A stretch of DNA of 64,000 nucleotides. Source: Pseudorhodoplanes sp050250235 (GTDB lineage Bacteria > Pseudomonadota > Alphaproteobacteria > Rhizobiales > Xanthobacteraceae). Numbering within the stretch: the first letter of the stretch is position 1; the number at the start of each line of letters is the position of its first letter. The position numbers and the translations under genes were made by a program. Where the stretch lies: contig NZ_JBFWPA010000006.1 of the NCBI RefSeq assembly GCF_050250235.1, positions 1 to 64,000 on the forward strand, read 5' to 3'. This document shows positions 9,569 to 17,688 of this stretch, one piece after another. The notes beneath the pieces were generated by a model, which was not told the origin of the DNA, made no database searches, and saw nothing but the letters and a program-made list of their open reading frames with translations.

Positions 9569-9600
9569 TTTGCACAGCGAAGTTTTTTTTGCATATCGAA
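9569..9600. promoter_or_regulatory. Predicted IclR operator pair between flavoprotein and iclR genes
   Basis: Two sites, TTTGC-ACA-GCGAA (9569-9581) and TTTGC-ATA-TCGAA (9588-9600), have centres 19 bases apart in the divergent promoter region. They match the TTCGC-N3-GCGAA sites found before the aldehyde dehydrogenase gene. They could control the flavoprotein-liv operon and also autoregulate the IclR gene, whose start is about 115 bases away. Confidence 0.65.
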
Positions 9601-9714
9601 TATTTCTTGTTTATGGATGGGCGTCAAGATGGCGGGCGCTTTACGTTGTCGCATCGCGCCCTCGCGTGCCGGATGATCACCCCACGGGTATTCATTGCTG
9701 TTGTCGAGGACCAC

Positions 9715-10515
9715 ATGAAAGAGGATCGGGAATTTGTCACGTCGCTGGCACGCGGCCTCTCGGTCATTCAGGCCTTCGATCGCGACAACGCCGAACTGAC
9801 TCTCACCGAAATCGCAAACCGCACGCGGCTTAGCCCGGCCACCGCGCGTCGGTTTCTGTGGACGCTCCAGAAGCTCGGCTATGTGGGCGCAAACGGCCGC
9901 GTCTTCTTCCTTCAGCCGAAGGTCGTCTCGCTCGGCTCCGCCTTTCTGGCGTCTGCGCGCGTTGACGAAATCATTCAGCCGATCCTGCGCGAGATCGTCG
10001 AACACGCCGGCACCAGCGCCTCGCTTGCGGTGGCGGACGGTGACAATGTTCTGATCGTGGCGAACTTCTCGCTGAAGCGGATGACGCGGCTTACCGCTGG
10101 CGCCGGCACCCGCTATCCGATCCACATATCGTCCATGGGGCGTGTGATACTGGCCGACCTGCCCGACCAGCAGCTCGACAAGATCGTCAGGCAAACGACT
10201 TTCAAGGCATTCACCAAGTGGACGGTGACCGACGCCGATGAACTCTGGAAGCGGCTCAGGGAGGTTCGTCGCGACGGATTTTGCGTAACGCAGGATGAAC
10301 TGGAGGAAGGCCTCGATGCGGTTGCGGTGCCCGTGCGCATCGGCGGTGGCCGTGCGATCGCAGCCTTGAACTGCACCGCCTATTCGCGCCAGCAGGACAA
10401 ACGCAAGCTGGTCAAGTCCGGATTGCAGCCGCTGCTGAACGCTGCCGAAAAGGTCAAGGAGGCTGTGCAGCAATTTCCGACACTGGCACACATCTTCGCG
10501 CAGCCGACGCCCTAG
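9715..10515 (+). CDS. IclR-family transcriptional regulator (PcaR/PobR-like)
   Basis: 266-residue IclR regulator. The N-terminal winged helix-turn-helix starts FVTSLARGLSVIQAFD and includes LTEIANRTRLSPATARRFLW; the C-terminal IclR ligand domain includes ISSMGRVILADL and TQDELEEGLDAVAVPVR. The SLARGLSVIQAF start and the DELEEGL motif are typical of the PcaU/PcaR/PobR branch that senses aromatic or dicarboxylic acids. The start at 9715 is chosen because TCGAGGA lies just upstream and the protein then begins like its relatives; in-frame extension to 9589 would read through the operator. It lies between two promoters carrying matching paired palindromes, so it is the likely regulator of both and of hyuA. 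Confidence 0.9.
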   Translation: MKEDREFVTSLARGLSVIQAFDRDNAELTLTEIANRTRLSPATARRFLWTLQKLGYVGANGRVFFLQPKVVSLGSAFLASARVDEIIQPILREIVEHAGTSASLAVADGDNVLIVANFSLKRMTRLTAGAGTRYPIHISSMGRVILADLPDQQLDKIVRQTTFKAFTKWTVTDADELWKRLREVRRDGFCVTQDELEEGLDAVAVPVRIGGGRAIAALNCTAYSRQQDKRKLVKSGLQPLLNAAEKVKEAVQQFPTLAHIFAQPTP

Positions 10516-10554
10516 TGGAGCGGATCTTACATTCGCTGCGCACCAAACCGCGGG

Positions 10555-10567
10555 TTCGCAAAGCGAA
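10555..10567. promoter_or_regulatory. Isolated perfect IclR-like palindrome downstream of iclR
   Basis: TTCGC-AAA-GCGAA is a perfect 13-base palindrome identical in its arms to the 10681-10693 site. It has no partner at 19 bases; a partial copy (TTCGCTGCG) begins at 10532. It may be an auxiliary site about 110 bases upstream of the paired site for the aldehyde dehydrogenase. Confidence 0.45.
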
Positions 10568-10661
10568 TGTCAAATCCAAAGCTCCCAGCGTCACCGCGGG
10601 GGTACTGCGGCGCGAAGCGGCGCTTTGCACTTGAACCGGGGGCGCAGTCCGATTTAGATAT

Positions 10662-10693
10662 TTCGTATAGCGATCTATTTTTCGCACAGCGAA
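10662..10693. promoter_or_regulatory. Predicted IclR operator pair upstream of aldehyde dehydrogenase
   Basis: Two sites, TTCGT-ATA-GCGAT (10662-10674) and TTCGC-ACA-GCGAA (10681-10693, perfect palindrome), have centres 19 bases apart. The second site ends 21 bases before the GTG start and just ahead of the Shine-Dalgarno sequence. The spacing is identical to the pairs at 4504 and 9569. Confidence 0.65.
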
Positions 10694-10714
10694 GTTACTG
10701 TCTGGGAGGTCGCC

Positions 10715-12145
10715 GTGGATTATCCGAGCATTCGCCTGTTCATCGACGGCAAGTGGATCGAGCAGGCCGGCGATCCGGTCGTGGACCCGGCGACCGAAGA
10801 GGTCATCGGCGAGGTGCCGCGCGCGACCTTGCCACAGCTCGATGAAGCAGTTGCGGCCGCCGAACGCGGCTTCAGGATCTGGCGCACAATGTCTCCCGCG
10901 AAACGCGGCGATATCATCCGCAATGCGGCCAACCTGCTGCGCCAGCGCGCCAGGGAGATCGCGCAGGTCATCACGCTGGAACAGGGCAAGCCGCTCGCCG
11001 ACGCCGAGAACGAAGTATTGCGCGGGTCCGAACTCATCGCCTGGGATGCCGAAGAAGGCCGCCGCACCTTCGGCCGGGTGATCCCGAGCGAGCCGGCGTT
11101 TCATCAAATGGTGGTGCGTGAGCCGATCGGCCCCGTCGCCGCCTTCACTCCCTGGAGCGCGCCGACCAGTTCCGCCGGCCGCAAGCTCGGCGGAGCACTC
11201 GCGGCCGGTTGCTCGGTGGTGTTGAAGGCATCCGAGGAAACGCCGGCCGGGGCCTGCGCGCTGGTGAAGTGCTTCGAAGATGCGGGTCTGCCGGCCGGCG
11301 TCGTCAATCTGGTGTTCGGAAATCCGGACGAAATCTCGCGCCATCTGATCGCCGCACCTGCGATACGGCTTCTGACCTTTACCGGCTCGGTGCCGGTCGG
11401 CATCCACCTTGCAAAGCTCGCCGCCGCGGTCATGAAGCCGACGGTCATGGAACTCGGAGGACATTCGCCTGCCATCGTGTGCAAGGATGCCGACCCCAAG
11501 GCCGCCGCCAAGCTCTCCGCCAGCGCAAAATTCCGCAACGCAGGCCAGGTCTGTATTTCCCCAACACGCTTTCTGGTGCACGATTCGCTGTTCGATGACT
11601 TTGCCGACGAATTCGTGGCGCGCACATCGGCGATCAAGGTCGGAAACGGTTTCGACCCCGCAACGCAGATGGGACCGCTGGCCAATGGCCGCCGGCTCGC
11701 CGCGATGGAGGAATTTGTCGGCGATGCGGTCCGAAATGGTGGCAAGGTCCGCGTCGGCGGCGAGAGGATCGGCAATCGCGGATATTTCTTCCAGCCGACG
11801 GTGCTGACCGATGTTCCGAAGCATTGCTCGGTCATGAACGTCGAGCCGTTCGGGCCGCTCGCCTTGCTGATGCGCTTCCACGATCTGCCTGAGGCCGTCG
11901 AGGAAGCCAACCGCCTCTCCTACGGCCTTGCGGCCTATGCGCTGACCAACGATTCAAGTGCGGCGGCGCAATTGTCCTCGCAGATCGGGGTCGGCCATTT
12001 CGCCGTCAACCATTTCGGCGGCGGCATTCCCGAAAGCCCCTTCGGCGGTGTCAAGCAGAGCGGGCTTGGCCGTGAGGGCGGCAGCGAGGGTCTGGAGGGC
12101 TACCAAACCGTGAAATACATCAGTCAGCATATCGCCCGTCCGTAA
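10715..12145 (+). CDS. NAD(P)-dependent aldehyde dehydrogenase (succinate-semialdehyde dehydrogenase-like)
   Basis: 476-residue aldehyde dehydrogenase of the class close to succinate semialdehyde and alpha-ketoglutarate semialdehyde dehydrogenases. The catalytic cysteine is C280 in NAGQVCISPTRF, the general-base glutamate is E246 in MELGGHSP, and the cofactor motif FTGS is at 222-225. The start is GTG at 10715 after GGGAGG. The oxyanion-hole asparagine usually found in the PWN motif is Ser148 here (TPWSAP), which may change activity. It is a single-gene unit behind an IclR operator pair, so it probably acts in the same pathway as the flavoprotein and hydantoinase on the left, oxidising an aldehyde intermediate. 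Confidence 0.9.
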   Translation: MDYPSIRLFIDGKWIEQAGDPVVDPATEEVIGEVPRATLPQLDEAVAAAERGFRIWRTMSPAKRGDIIRNAANLLRQRAREIAQVITLEQGKPLADAENEVLRGSELIAWDAEEGRRTFGRVIPSEPAFHQMVVREPIGPVAAFTPWSAPTSSAGRKLGGALAAGCSVVLKASEETPAGACALVKCFEDAGLPAGVVNLVFGNPDEISRHLIAAPAIRLLTFTGSVPVGIHLAKLAAAVMKPTVMELGGHSPAIVCKDADPKAAAKLSASAKFRNAGQVCISPTRFLVHDSLFDDFADEFVARTSAIKVGNGFDPATQMGPLANGRRLAAMEEFVGDAVRNGGKVRVGGERIGNRGYFFQPTVLTDVPKHCSVMNVEPFGPLALLMRFHDLPEAVEEANRLSYGLAAYALTNDSSAAAQLSSQIGVGHFAVNHFGGGIPESPFGGVKQSGLGREGGSEGLEGYQTVKYISQHIARP

Positions 12146-12356
12146 TTTTCATCCGGTTTCGCCGCCTGCGACGTGCGGCACAGGTGCCGTCCCGGATCTA
12201 TCGCTTCCTCATTTTGGCCGCCGCCTGATGGGGCGTTGCAGACGCGAGAAAAATCAAGGGCGCATCCGACCGAAGACGAAACGGCGCGCCGCCCGTTGCG
12301 GCACCAGCAAGACAAGCGGTCGCAAGCGCCATGAAGTGGAAGTCGGACAGTCAGCC

Positions 12357-13139
12357 TTAAGGACGGGGCTGGTCCCGCCATTTCAAGAGTCGTGATTCAG
12401 CCGCGGAGAGCAACTGATTGCTGACGTAGCCAATCAGGCCCAGCAGAACGACCCCGGCGTATAGATCCGCGGACTGGAATGACCGCGCCGCGAGCAGGAT
12501 CGCCTGGCCGAGACCCGGCCGGCTTGCCAGCATTTCTCCAACCACAGCAAGGATCAGCGCAATCGTCAGTCCTACCCGCATGCCGGCGAGGATATCAGGC
12601 ATCGCGCTCGGCAGAGCGATTTTCCAGATCACGTCGCGGCGCGGCAGCCCGAGCGCACGGCTGACCTGATAGAGACGCGGCTCGACCGCCGCGAATCCAT
12701 GCACAGTCGCCAGCAGCATCGGCCACAGCGCTCCGAAGGCGATCACGGCAAGCACCATTGCATTGGTCAGGCCGAACAGCGCGATCGCAACCGGCATCAT
12801 GGCAGACGCCGGCAAGGGACGCAGAAATTCGAGCGTCGGCTCCACATAGACGCGCGCCGCCTGCGACACGCCGACCGCGGCGCCGAGCACGATCCCGACC
12901 AGGGACGCCAGCAGCCAGCCATAGATCATGCGTTCGATGGTGGCGGCGGTCTTCGCCAGCAGATCGCCCTCTGTCAGCCCGTAGACCAGCGCGTCCCAGG
13001 TGCGTTCCGGTCCGGGAAGAAACACGGGTGATACGAGGCGCGCGCGCGCGACAACATACCAGAGCAGAATAAACAGCAGACTGACTCCGAAGCTCGCCAG
13101 CAGCCAGCCGATACGGTTGAGTTGCGGCAGTGCGGTCAT
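12357..13139 (-). CDS. NitT/TauT-type ABC transporter permease (second permease)
   Basis: 260-residue BPD_transp_1 permease of the nitrate/taurine/aliphatic sulfonate family. The EAA-loop region reads VSRALGLPRRDVIWKIALPSAMPDILAGMR. It starts at the ATG at 13139, which overlaps the upstream permease stop (ATGA). It is the last gene of the operon beginning with the binding protein at 17617. Having two different permeases with a single ATPase suggests a heterodimeric channel. The 211 bases from here to the aldehyde dehydrogenase hold no gene I can support. Confidence 0.9.
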   Translation of the reverse strand: MTALPQLNRIGWLLASFGVSLLFILLWYVVARARLVSPVFLPGPERTWDALVYGLTEGDLLAKTAATIERMIYGWLLASLVGIVLGAAVGVSQAARVYVEPTLEFLRPLPASAMMPVAIALFGLTNAMVLAVIAFGALWPMLLATVHGFAAVEPRLYQVSRALGLPRRDVIWKIALPSAMPDILAGMRVGLTIALILAVVGEMLASRPGLGQAILLAARSFQSADLYAGVVLLGLIGYVSNQLLSAAESRLLKWRDQPRP

Positions 13140-13912
13140 GCCTCGATCCGCACCATCGCCGCCGGGCCGAACAGGCGCCGCTGCGACCACCCCCGCACAT
13201 GATTCATCGCCCAGCCCCCGATCCCGAGCCAGACCAGCAAGGCGAGCATCAGTTCGGGACGAAGCGTCTGCTGCGCCAGCATCATGTTGTAGCCGAGGCC
13301 GAGCGGATTGGCGGCGATCTCGACCGTCACGGCAACGATCAGCGCGATCCCGGCGGCGAGCCGGAAGGCCACGAATATGCGCGGCAACGCCGCCGGCAAT
13401 ATGATTTTTCCGACGCGTGCCGGCAGGCCGAAGCCGAGCGCCCGCGCAACCTGGATCAGACGGGGCTCAACCCCGGCCACGGCTGCCCGCGTCAGAATCA
13501 GCACCGGCCAGAATGCCGCGAAGGCGACGATCGCGATCTCCATGCGATATCCGAAACCGAAAATCAGAAGTGCGATCGGAATCAAGGCCACCGCCGGAAC
13601 CGGGCGAAGCGCCTCGATGGACAATTCCAGGAGCCGGTCCGCGGTTCGTACGAGCCCGAGCAGGATGCCGGCCAGCAACCCGAGAGCGCCGCCGATGCCA
13701 AGCCCCGAAAGCGACGTCGCGAGCGTCTGGTATGTTGCGGTCACGAGCGTGCCGTCGGTCAGCGCGGTCCAGAACGCCGCAGCGATCACCGAAGGCGCAG
13801 CCAGCATCGAGCTTTCCCATCCCGTCGCACGCACTGCGACCTCGGCGGCAACGACAAGCCCGATGGGGATGACGAGCCCCCGCCAGTCGAAGCGCGGTGC
13901 GTTTCCGCTCAA
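13136..13912 (-). CDS. NitT/TauT-type ABC transporter permease (first permease)
   Basis: 258-residue permease of the same family as its downstream neighbour, with which it shares topology and the coupling loop (VARALGFGLPARVGKIILPAALPRIFVAFR). It probably forms the membrane pore with the 12357-13139 product. It overlaps the ATPase stop by four bases and the next permease by four bases, so the three proteins are translationally coupled. Substrate unknown. Confidence 0.9.
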   Translation of the reverse strand: MSGNAPRFDWRGLVIPIGLVVAAEVAVRATGWESSMLAAPSVIAAAFWTALTDGTLVTATYQTLATSLSGLGIGGALGLLAGILLGLVRTADRLLELSIEALRPVPAVALIPIALLIFGFGYRMEIAIVAFAAFWPVLILTRAAVAGVEPRLIQVARALGFGLPARVGKIILPAALPRIFVAFRLAAGIALIVAVTVEIAANPLGLGYNMMLAQQTLRPELMLALLVWLGIGGWAMNHVRGWSQRRLFGPAAMVRIEA

Positions 13913-14724
13913 TGCTCGACCTCCCTGATGACGTCGAACAGTTCGCGCCTCAGCTTGAGAAAGTCCGGACGCTCCCGCGTCGTGAGCTGATCGCGCGGCC
14001 GCGGCAAATCGACTGCGAAGGACACCTCGAAGCGACCCGGATTTGGCCGCATCGCGATCACCCGGTCGCCGAGATAGATCGCCTCTTCCAGATCATGCGT
14101 GATGAAAAGCACCGTCGCGCCGGTGCGCGCCACGATCGCGAGCACCTCATCCTGCAGCGCCTGACGAGTCATGGCATCGAGCGCACCGAATGGTTCGTCC
14201 ATCAGGAGAACCTTGGGATCCTGCGCAAGACAGCGAGCGATCTGCAAACGCTGCTGCATGCCGCCGGAGAGCTGGTTTGGAAATTTCTCCGCATGAGCCG
14301 ACAGCCCGATCAGATCGAGCAATTCGGCGATCCGGGTTTCCCGCATATCTCTCGTGTAGTTGATCGCTTCGAGCGCAAGCGAGATATTGCCCGCTGCGGT
14401 GCGCCACGGCAGCAGCGCCTTGCCATAATCCTGGAAGACGATCGCTATGTCCTGACGCGGTCCGGTAACCGGCTTGCCGGCATAGCTCACACGACCCGCG
14501 CTCGGCATCAGCAAACCGGCGGCAAGATTGAGCAGCGAGGTCTTCCCGCAGCCGGACGGTCCGACCACCGAAAGAAACTCACCCTCGCGCACGGCGACAT
14601 CGATGCCGGTCAGAATCAGCCTGCCGCCGAGCGACAGGTCGACGTTTTCGAACGCGATCAGCGCGTCGGCAGGCTGCGCGTCCTGCACGAAATCCTCACG
14701 ATGGGTTGCAAGAGGCGCCGGCAT
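13909..14724 (-). CDS. NitT/TauT-type ABC transporter ATP-binding protein
   Basis: 271-residue ATPase with Walker A GPSGCGKTS, signature LSGGMQQRLQIARCLAQDP and Walker B VLLMDEPFGALDA, typical of the SsuB/TauB/NrtD group. The ATG at 14724 is chosen because CTGGAGACCT lies directly upstream; it then overlaps the end of the MetE-like gene by 29 bases. A longer reading to 14814 is possible but has no sequence similarity to the family. It energises the two permeases encoded immediately downstream. Confidence 0.9.
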   Translation of the reverse strand: MPAPLATHREDFVQDAQPADALIAFENVDLSLGGRLILTGIDVAVREGEFLSVVGPSGCGKTSLLNLAAGLLMPSAGRVSYAGKPVTGPRQDIAIVFQDYGKALLPWRTAAGNISLALEAINYTRDMRETRIAELLDLIGLSAHAEKFPNQLSGGMQQRLQIARCLAQDPKVLLMDEPFGALDAMTRQALQDEVLAIVARTGATVLFITHDLEEAIYLGDRVIAMRPNPGRFEVSFAVDLPRPRDQLTTRERPDFLKLRRELFDVIREVEH

Positions 14725-15748
14725 AGGTCTCCAGAATCCGCTGGACAAGATCGGGCTTGCGGGAGCGTGCAATGCCGCATTCGGTAGCGATACCGAATTT
14801 CGGGACAAATTCACGCGCTATCTCGATCCGTGCAATCACGCCATCGACGCCCGCGGAAACGTGCACGACGCCGAGATAGATTTCCGTCCGCGGGTCGACC
14901 TTCAGCTTCGCGAACGGGGCGAAATAATCCCGATCGGTCCGGTCCACCGGCACGGGAAAGTGCATGTAATTGATGAGACGATCGACCGCCTTTGCCATGT
15001 CGTTTGCGACATCGACCATGCGGCTTGCGTCTTTCGGTTCGATGAAATGCTTGGCGCCGAAATCGCCATAGCAGAAATGGATGCCGAGTTCGACATCCGC
15101 CGGTACCGGCGCGCAGATGCGCTGCATGCGCGCCATGATTTCGGGCTGCGATGCGCCGGCGGCCGGGAACCAGTCCTGCGGCTGACCGTCGAGGGCAATC
15201 ATCTCGTGGCAGAAATCCCACTGAATGCAGAGATGCTCGTGCGGGATCGCATCGCACAGCCGCCTCACCTCCTCGATCATGGCCTTCTCGTAGGCGGCCT
15301 CGACCGCAAGCACATCCCGCGGCGCGGCGAAGGCATAAACGATACCGAATGGCGTCGGCATGCAGACCTGCAGACGGACATGTTCCGGGAAATCGCCGCG
15401 TTTCTTCGCGGCCTGCAGATCGAGATAGGAAGCGCGCGCCTCCCGCGCATAGCCCAGTTCACCGAAGGTAATCTCCTTCGGATCGACGCCCTCGGCGAGT
15501 GCGAGCAGCGGAAATTTCGATGTCGCACGCACCGCACCCGACGGGTCGGGGCGCAGGAACGGGCTTGAACGCAAGAGCGGATACTGAAAGCTCGCCCACA
15601 GCCGCCGCGGTCCGACCTCGCCATCGGGCACGCGCTTGAGCCGCTGACCGATCGCTTTTCCGACCGTGCGGAAAATCTCGTCGACCGAGTCGAGACCGAT
15701 GCTGCCGACCAGATAGGCATTGTCGGGACGATAGACAGTTGAGACCAT
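14696..15748 (-). CDS. MetE/UROD-like zinc-binding protein (methionine synthase C-terminal domain-like)
   Basis: 350-residue protein resembling the C-terminal half of cobalamin-independent methionine synthase and its single-domain relatives. The likely zinc ligands H224-x-C226 (HFCYGDF) and C324 (ATECGIARSRKP) align with the thiolate-activating site of MetE; epoxyalkane:coenzyme M transferase has the same layout. Family knowledge therefore suggests alkyl or methyl transfer to or from a thiol, or a related zinc-thiol reaction. It lies in an operon between a glutathione transferase and an ABC importer. The ATG at 15748 follows GAGGAG. It is too short to be a full MetE (about 750 residues), so it is not a housekeeping methionine synthase. 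Reaction unknown. Confidence 0.75.
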   Translation of the reverse strand: MVSTVYRPDNAYLVGSIGLDSVDEIFRTVGKAIGQRLKRVPDGEVGPRRLWASFQYPLLRSSPFLRPDPSGAVRATSKFPLLALAEGVDPKEITFGELGYAREARASYLDLQAAKKRGDFPEHVRLQVCMPTPFGIVYAFAAPRDVLAVEAAYEKAMIEEVRRLCDAIPHEHLCIQWDFCHEMIALDGQPQDWFPAAGASQPEIMARMQRICAPVPADVELGIHFCYGDFGAKHFIEPKDASRMVDVANDMAKAVDRLINYMHFPVPVDRTDRDYFAPFAKLKVDPRTEIYLGVVHVSAGVDGVIARIEIAREFVPKFGIATECGIARSRKPDLVQRILETYAGASCNPS

Positions 15749-15771
15749 GGACGGCTCCTCAAAACCAGTTT

Positions 15772-16581
15772 CTAGTTCGGCAGGCGACACCCGGAAAAAT
15801 ACGCCACATCGAAGGATGGACGGGCCTTGCAGCGCGCGTACCAATTCGCAACGTTCGGCAAGTCGTGCCACAATCCATCGATCTTCAGATCTTCCATGCG
15901 CACGACGGTCGGCAGCAGCAGAATGTCCGCCATACTGAACGCGCCGATGAGATACGGCGACCCGTCAAGCGCACGTTCGGCGCGCTCCAGCGTCGAACGC
16001 AAGCTGTCAAGCGACGCCTCGACCATCGCCGCGCGAAATCCGTCCGGACCCATCTCGCGATAGAAGTGTTTTCGCAACGGCATCTTGCCGGTGCGCTCGG
16101 CGAAAGCGTCGCCGCCGGGCCGCGCATCCGAAAAAAGGCGACCATTCGACAGCAGTTTGTTGAGCGATGGAGCGCGAATCGCAACGGTTGGAACTTCTTC
16201 CAGGTAGCGCATCCACGCGCGCATCCGCGCACGTTCGATTGACGACGCAGGGCCAAGCGGCGGATTCGGAAATACGTCATCGAGATATTCACAGATCACC
16301 GATGAATCGACAACGACATGGCCATCGTGAACCAGTGTCGGGACGACGCCATTCGGATTCACCGCGAGATAGGCTTCGCTGGTTTGCTCCCCCGCGAGCA
16401 GGTCAACGATGCGGCTTTCGTAACCGAGTTTCTTTTCGGCAAGCGCCAGACGCACCTTCTGCGAGCAGGTCGAAATCGGAAAATGGTAGAGAATGATATC
16501 ACGGTCGGGCCGGTCGAGCTGTTCGCTCCGCGAACCGTCCTGTGGACCGGTTCGCGGAGCTTGGGTGTCTTGCTTGCTCAT
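15772..16581 (-). CDS. Glutathione S-transferase family protein
   Basis: 269 residues with an N-terminal thioredoxin-like GST domain (IILYHFPISTCSQKVRLALAEK, then NPNGVVPTLVHDG and VVDSSVICEYLDD, the last including the glutathione-binding Ser region) and a helical C-terminal domain (MADILLLPTVVRMEDL). The start at 16581 is chosen at MSKQD. About 30 residues precede the GST domain. It probably conjugates, isomerises or dehalogenates a substrate using glutathione. Its neighbour is the MetE-like zinc protein, so a shared thiol-dependent step is a reasonable inference. Confidence 0.85.
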   Translation of the reverse strand: MSKQDTQAPRTGPQDGSRSEQLDRPDRDIILYHFPISTCSQKVRLALAEKKLGYESRIVDLLAGEQTSEAYLAVNPNGVVPTLVHDGHVVVDSSVICEYLDDVFPNPPLGPASSIERARMRAWMRYLEEVPTVAIRAPSLNKLLSNGRLFSDARPGGDAFAERTGKMPLRKHFYREMGPDGFRAAMVEASLDSLRSTLERAERALDGSPYLIGAFSMADILLLPTVVRMEDLKIDGLWHDLPNVANWYARCKARPSFDVAYFSGCRLPN

Positions 16582-16687
16582 CTGAGTCCCTTCCCCGCTT
16601 GTCAACCGGGCGCAAGGTCCCGTGGCGATGGCCGGACATCCTGAATGACGCCCGGCACCTGACGCAGCGCAATTGCCCGGCAACAAG

Positions 16688-17617
16688 TCACGGGACGATG
16701 ATATTCTTGACGCTGAGATCGCCCCGCAGCATTCCCTGCGACTTCATTATCTTCACCCATGACGCGAGATTGTTCTCGGTGAGCTTGGTATTAAATTTCG
16801 GAATGCTGACCGCAGCGACGGCGGGTGGAGGCAGCTTCAGAAACTTCGCAACAGTGGCGCGCGCTTCGTCGGGATGGGCATGCGCATAGGCCGCTCCCTC
16901 CTCGAAGGCCGCACGATAGGCCTTGATCACATCCTGATTCTTGTCGGCCCAGGCCTTTTTGCTCGCAAATACCGTAATGCTCATCCCCTCCGGCATGTCT
17001 CGGATGAAGTTCGACAGGAGTTCGCCGGTCTTGCTTCCGATGATGCGCGCCATGAAGGGCTGGATTGCGATCACGGCATCGACGGATCCCGCTTTCAGGA
17101 TGCCCTCCATCTGGGGGAATACCGTCTCGACGAACTCGACCTTCTTCCAGTCGACGCCCTTCATCGTGAGCCATTCACGGAACATCACATGCAGGAAGGC
17201 GTTCAGGCCGGGCACACCGACTTTCTTGCCGACAAAGTCGGCGGGAGCCTTGATGCCGGAATCCGGCCGCACGACGATTCCAAAATTGCTGTCGGTCTTG
17301 ATCGTCTCGCTGTATCCGGCCACCGCCACGATATCGAGCCCCCCATTCACCGCCTGCAGCAGGACCGATGCCGTCGGCATGGCGATGTCAACTTCGCCGC
17401 TTTCAAGTGCGGCCGGGTTCTGCGAATTGATCGGGATCGGCTTCAACACCACTTCCAGTCCGTGCTTGGCAAAGAAGCCCTTTTCCTGCGCGAGCAGGAC
17501 AGGCGCGAGGTCGAATACCTGCTGATGGCCGAAGGTGATTTTCTTTTGTGCATGGACAGGTCCGGCGGCGAAAGACGCCAGCAATCCGGCCATGGCGAGT
17601 ACGGCATATCTCTTCAT
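16688..17617 (-). CDS. NitT/TauT-type ABC transporter substrate-binding protein
   Basis: 309-residue periplasmic protein of the NMT1/THI5-like SsuA/TauA family. The signal peptide is MKRYAVLAMAGLLASFAAGPVHA and the mature part begins QKKITFGHQQVFDLAPVLLAQEKGFF, the normal layout of this family. GGAGGA precedes the ATG. It heads the transport operon that continues with GST, the MetE-like gene, the ATPase and two permeases. The 71 bases between it and the TetR gene contain a small hairpin (TGCGGG-N7-CCCGCA, 17641-17659) without a T-tract. Confidence 0.9.
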   Translation of the reverse strand: MKRYAVLAMAGLLASFAAGPVHAQKKITFGHQQVFDLAPVLLAQEKGFFAKHGLEVVLKPIPINSQNPAALESGEVDIAMPTASVLLQAVNGGLDIVAVAGYSETIKTDSNFGIVVRPDSGIKAPADFVGKKVGVPGLNAFLHVMFREWLTMKGVDWKKVEFVETVFPQMEGILKAGSVDAVIAIQPFMARIIGSKTGELLSNFIRDMPEGMSITVFASKKAWADKNQDVIKAYRAAFEEGAAYAHAHPDEARATVAKFLKLPPPAVAAVSIPKFNTKLTENNLASWVKIMKSQGMLRGDLSVKNIIVP

Positions 17618-17688
17618 GCGATCCTCCTGTTTGGTGTTGGTGCGGGTTTGCTTCCCGCATCCGGCTTGTCGTTCCTAAGTCCGTTACC

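Noticed and set aside
12146..12356. Possible small gene in the gap after the aldehyde dehydrogenase
   Set aside because: The best frame (85 codons) has no ribosome binding site and a composition unlike a protein; I see no gene here.
17641..17659. Hairpin TGCGGG-N7-CCCGCA as terminator for the TetR gene
   Set aside because: Only six base pairs and no T-tract on either strand; too weak to call.
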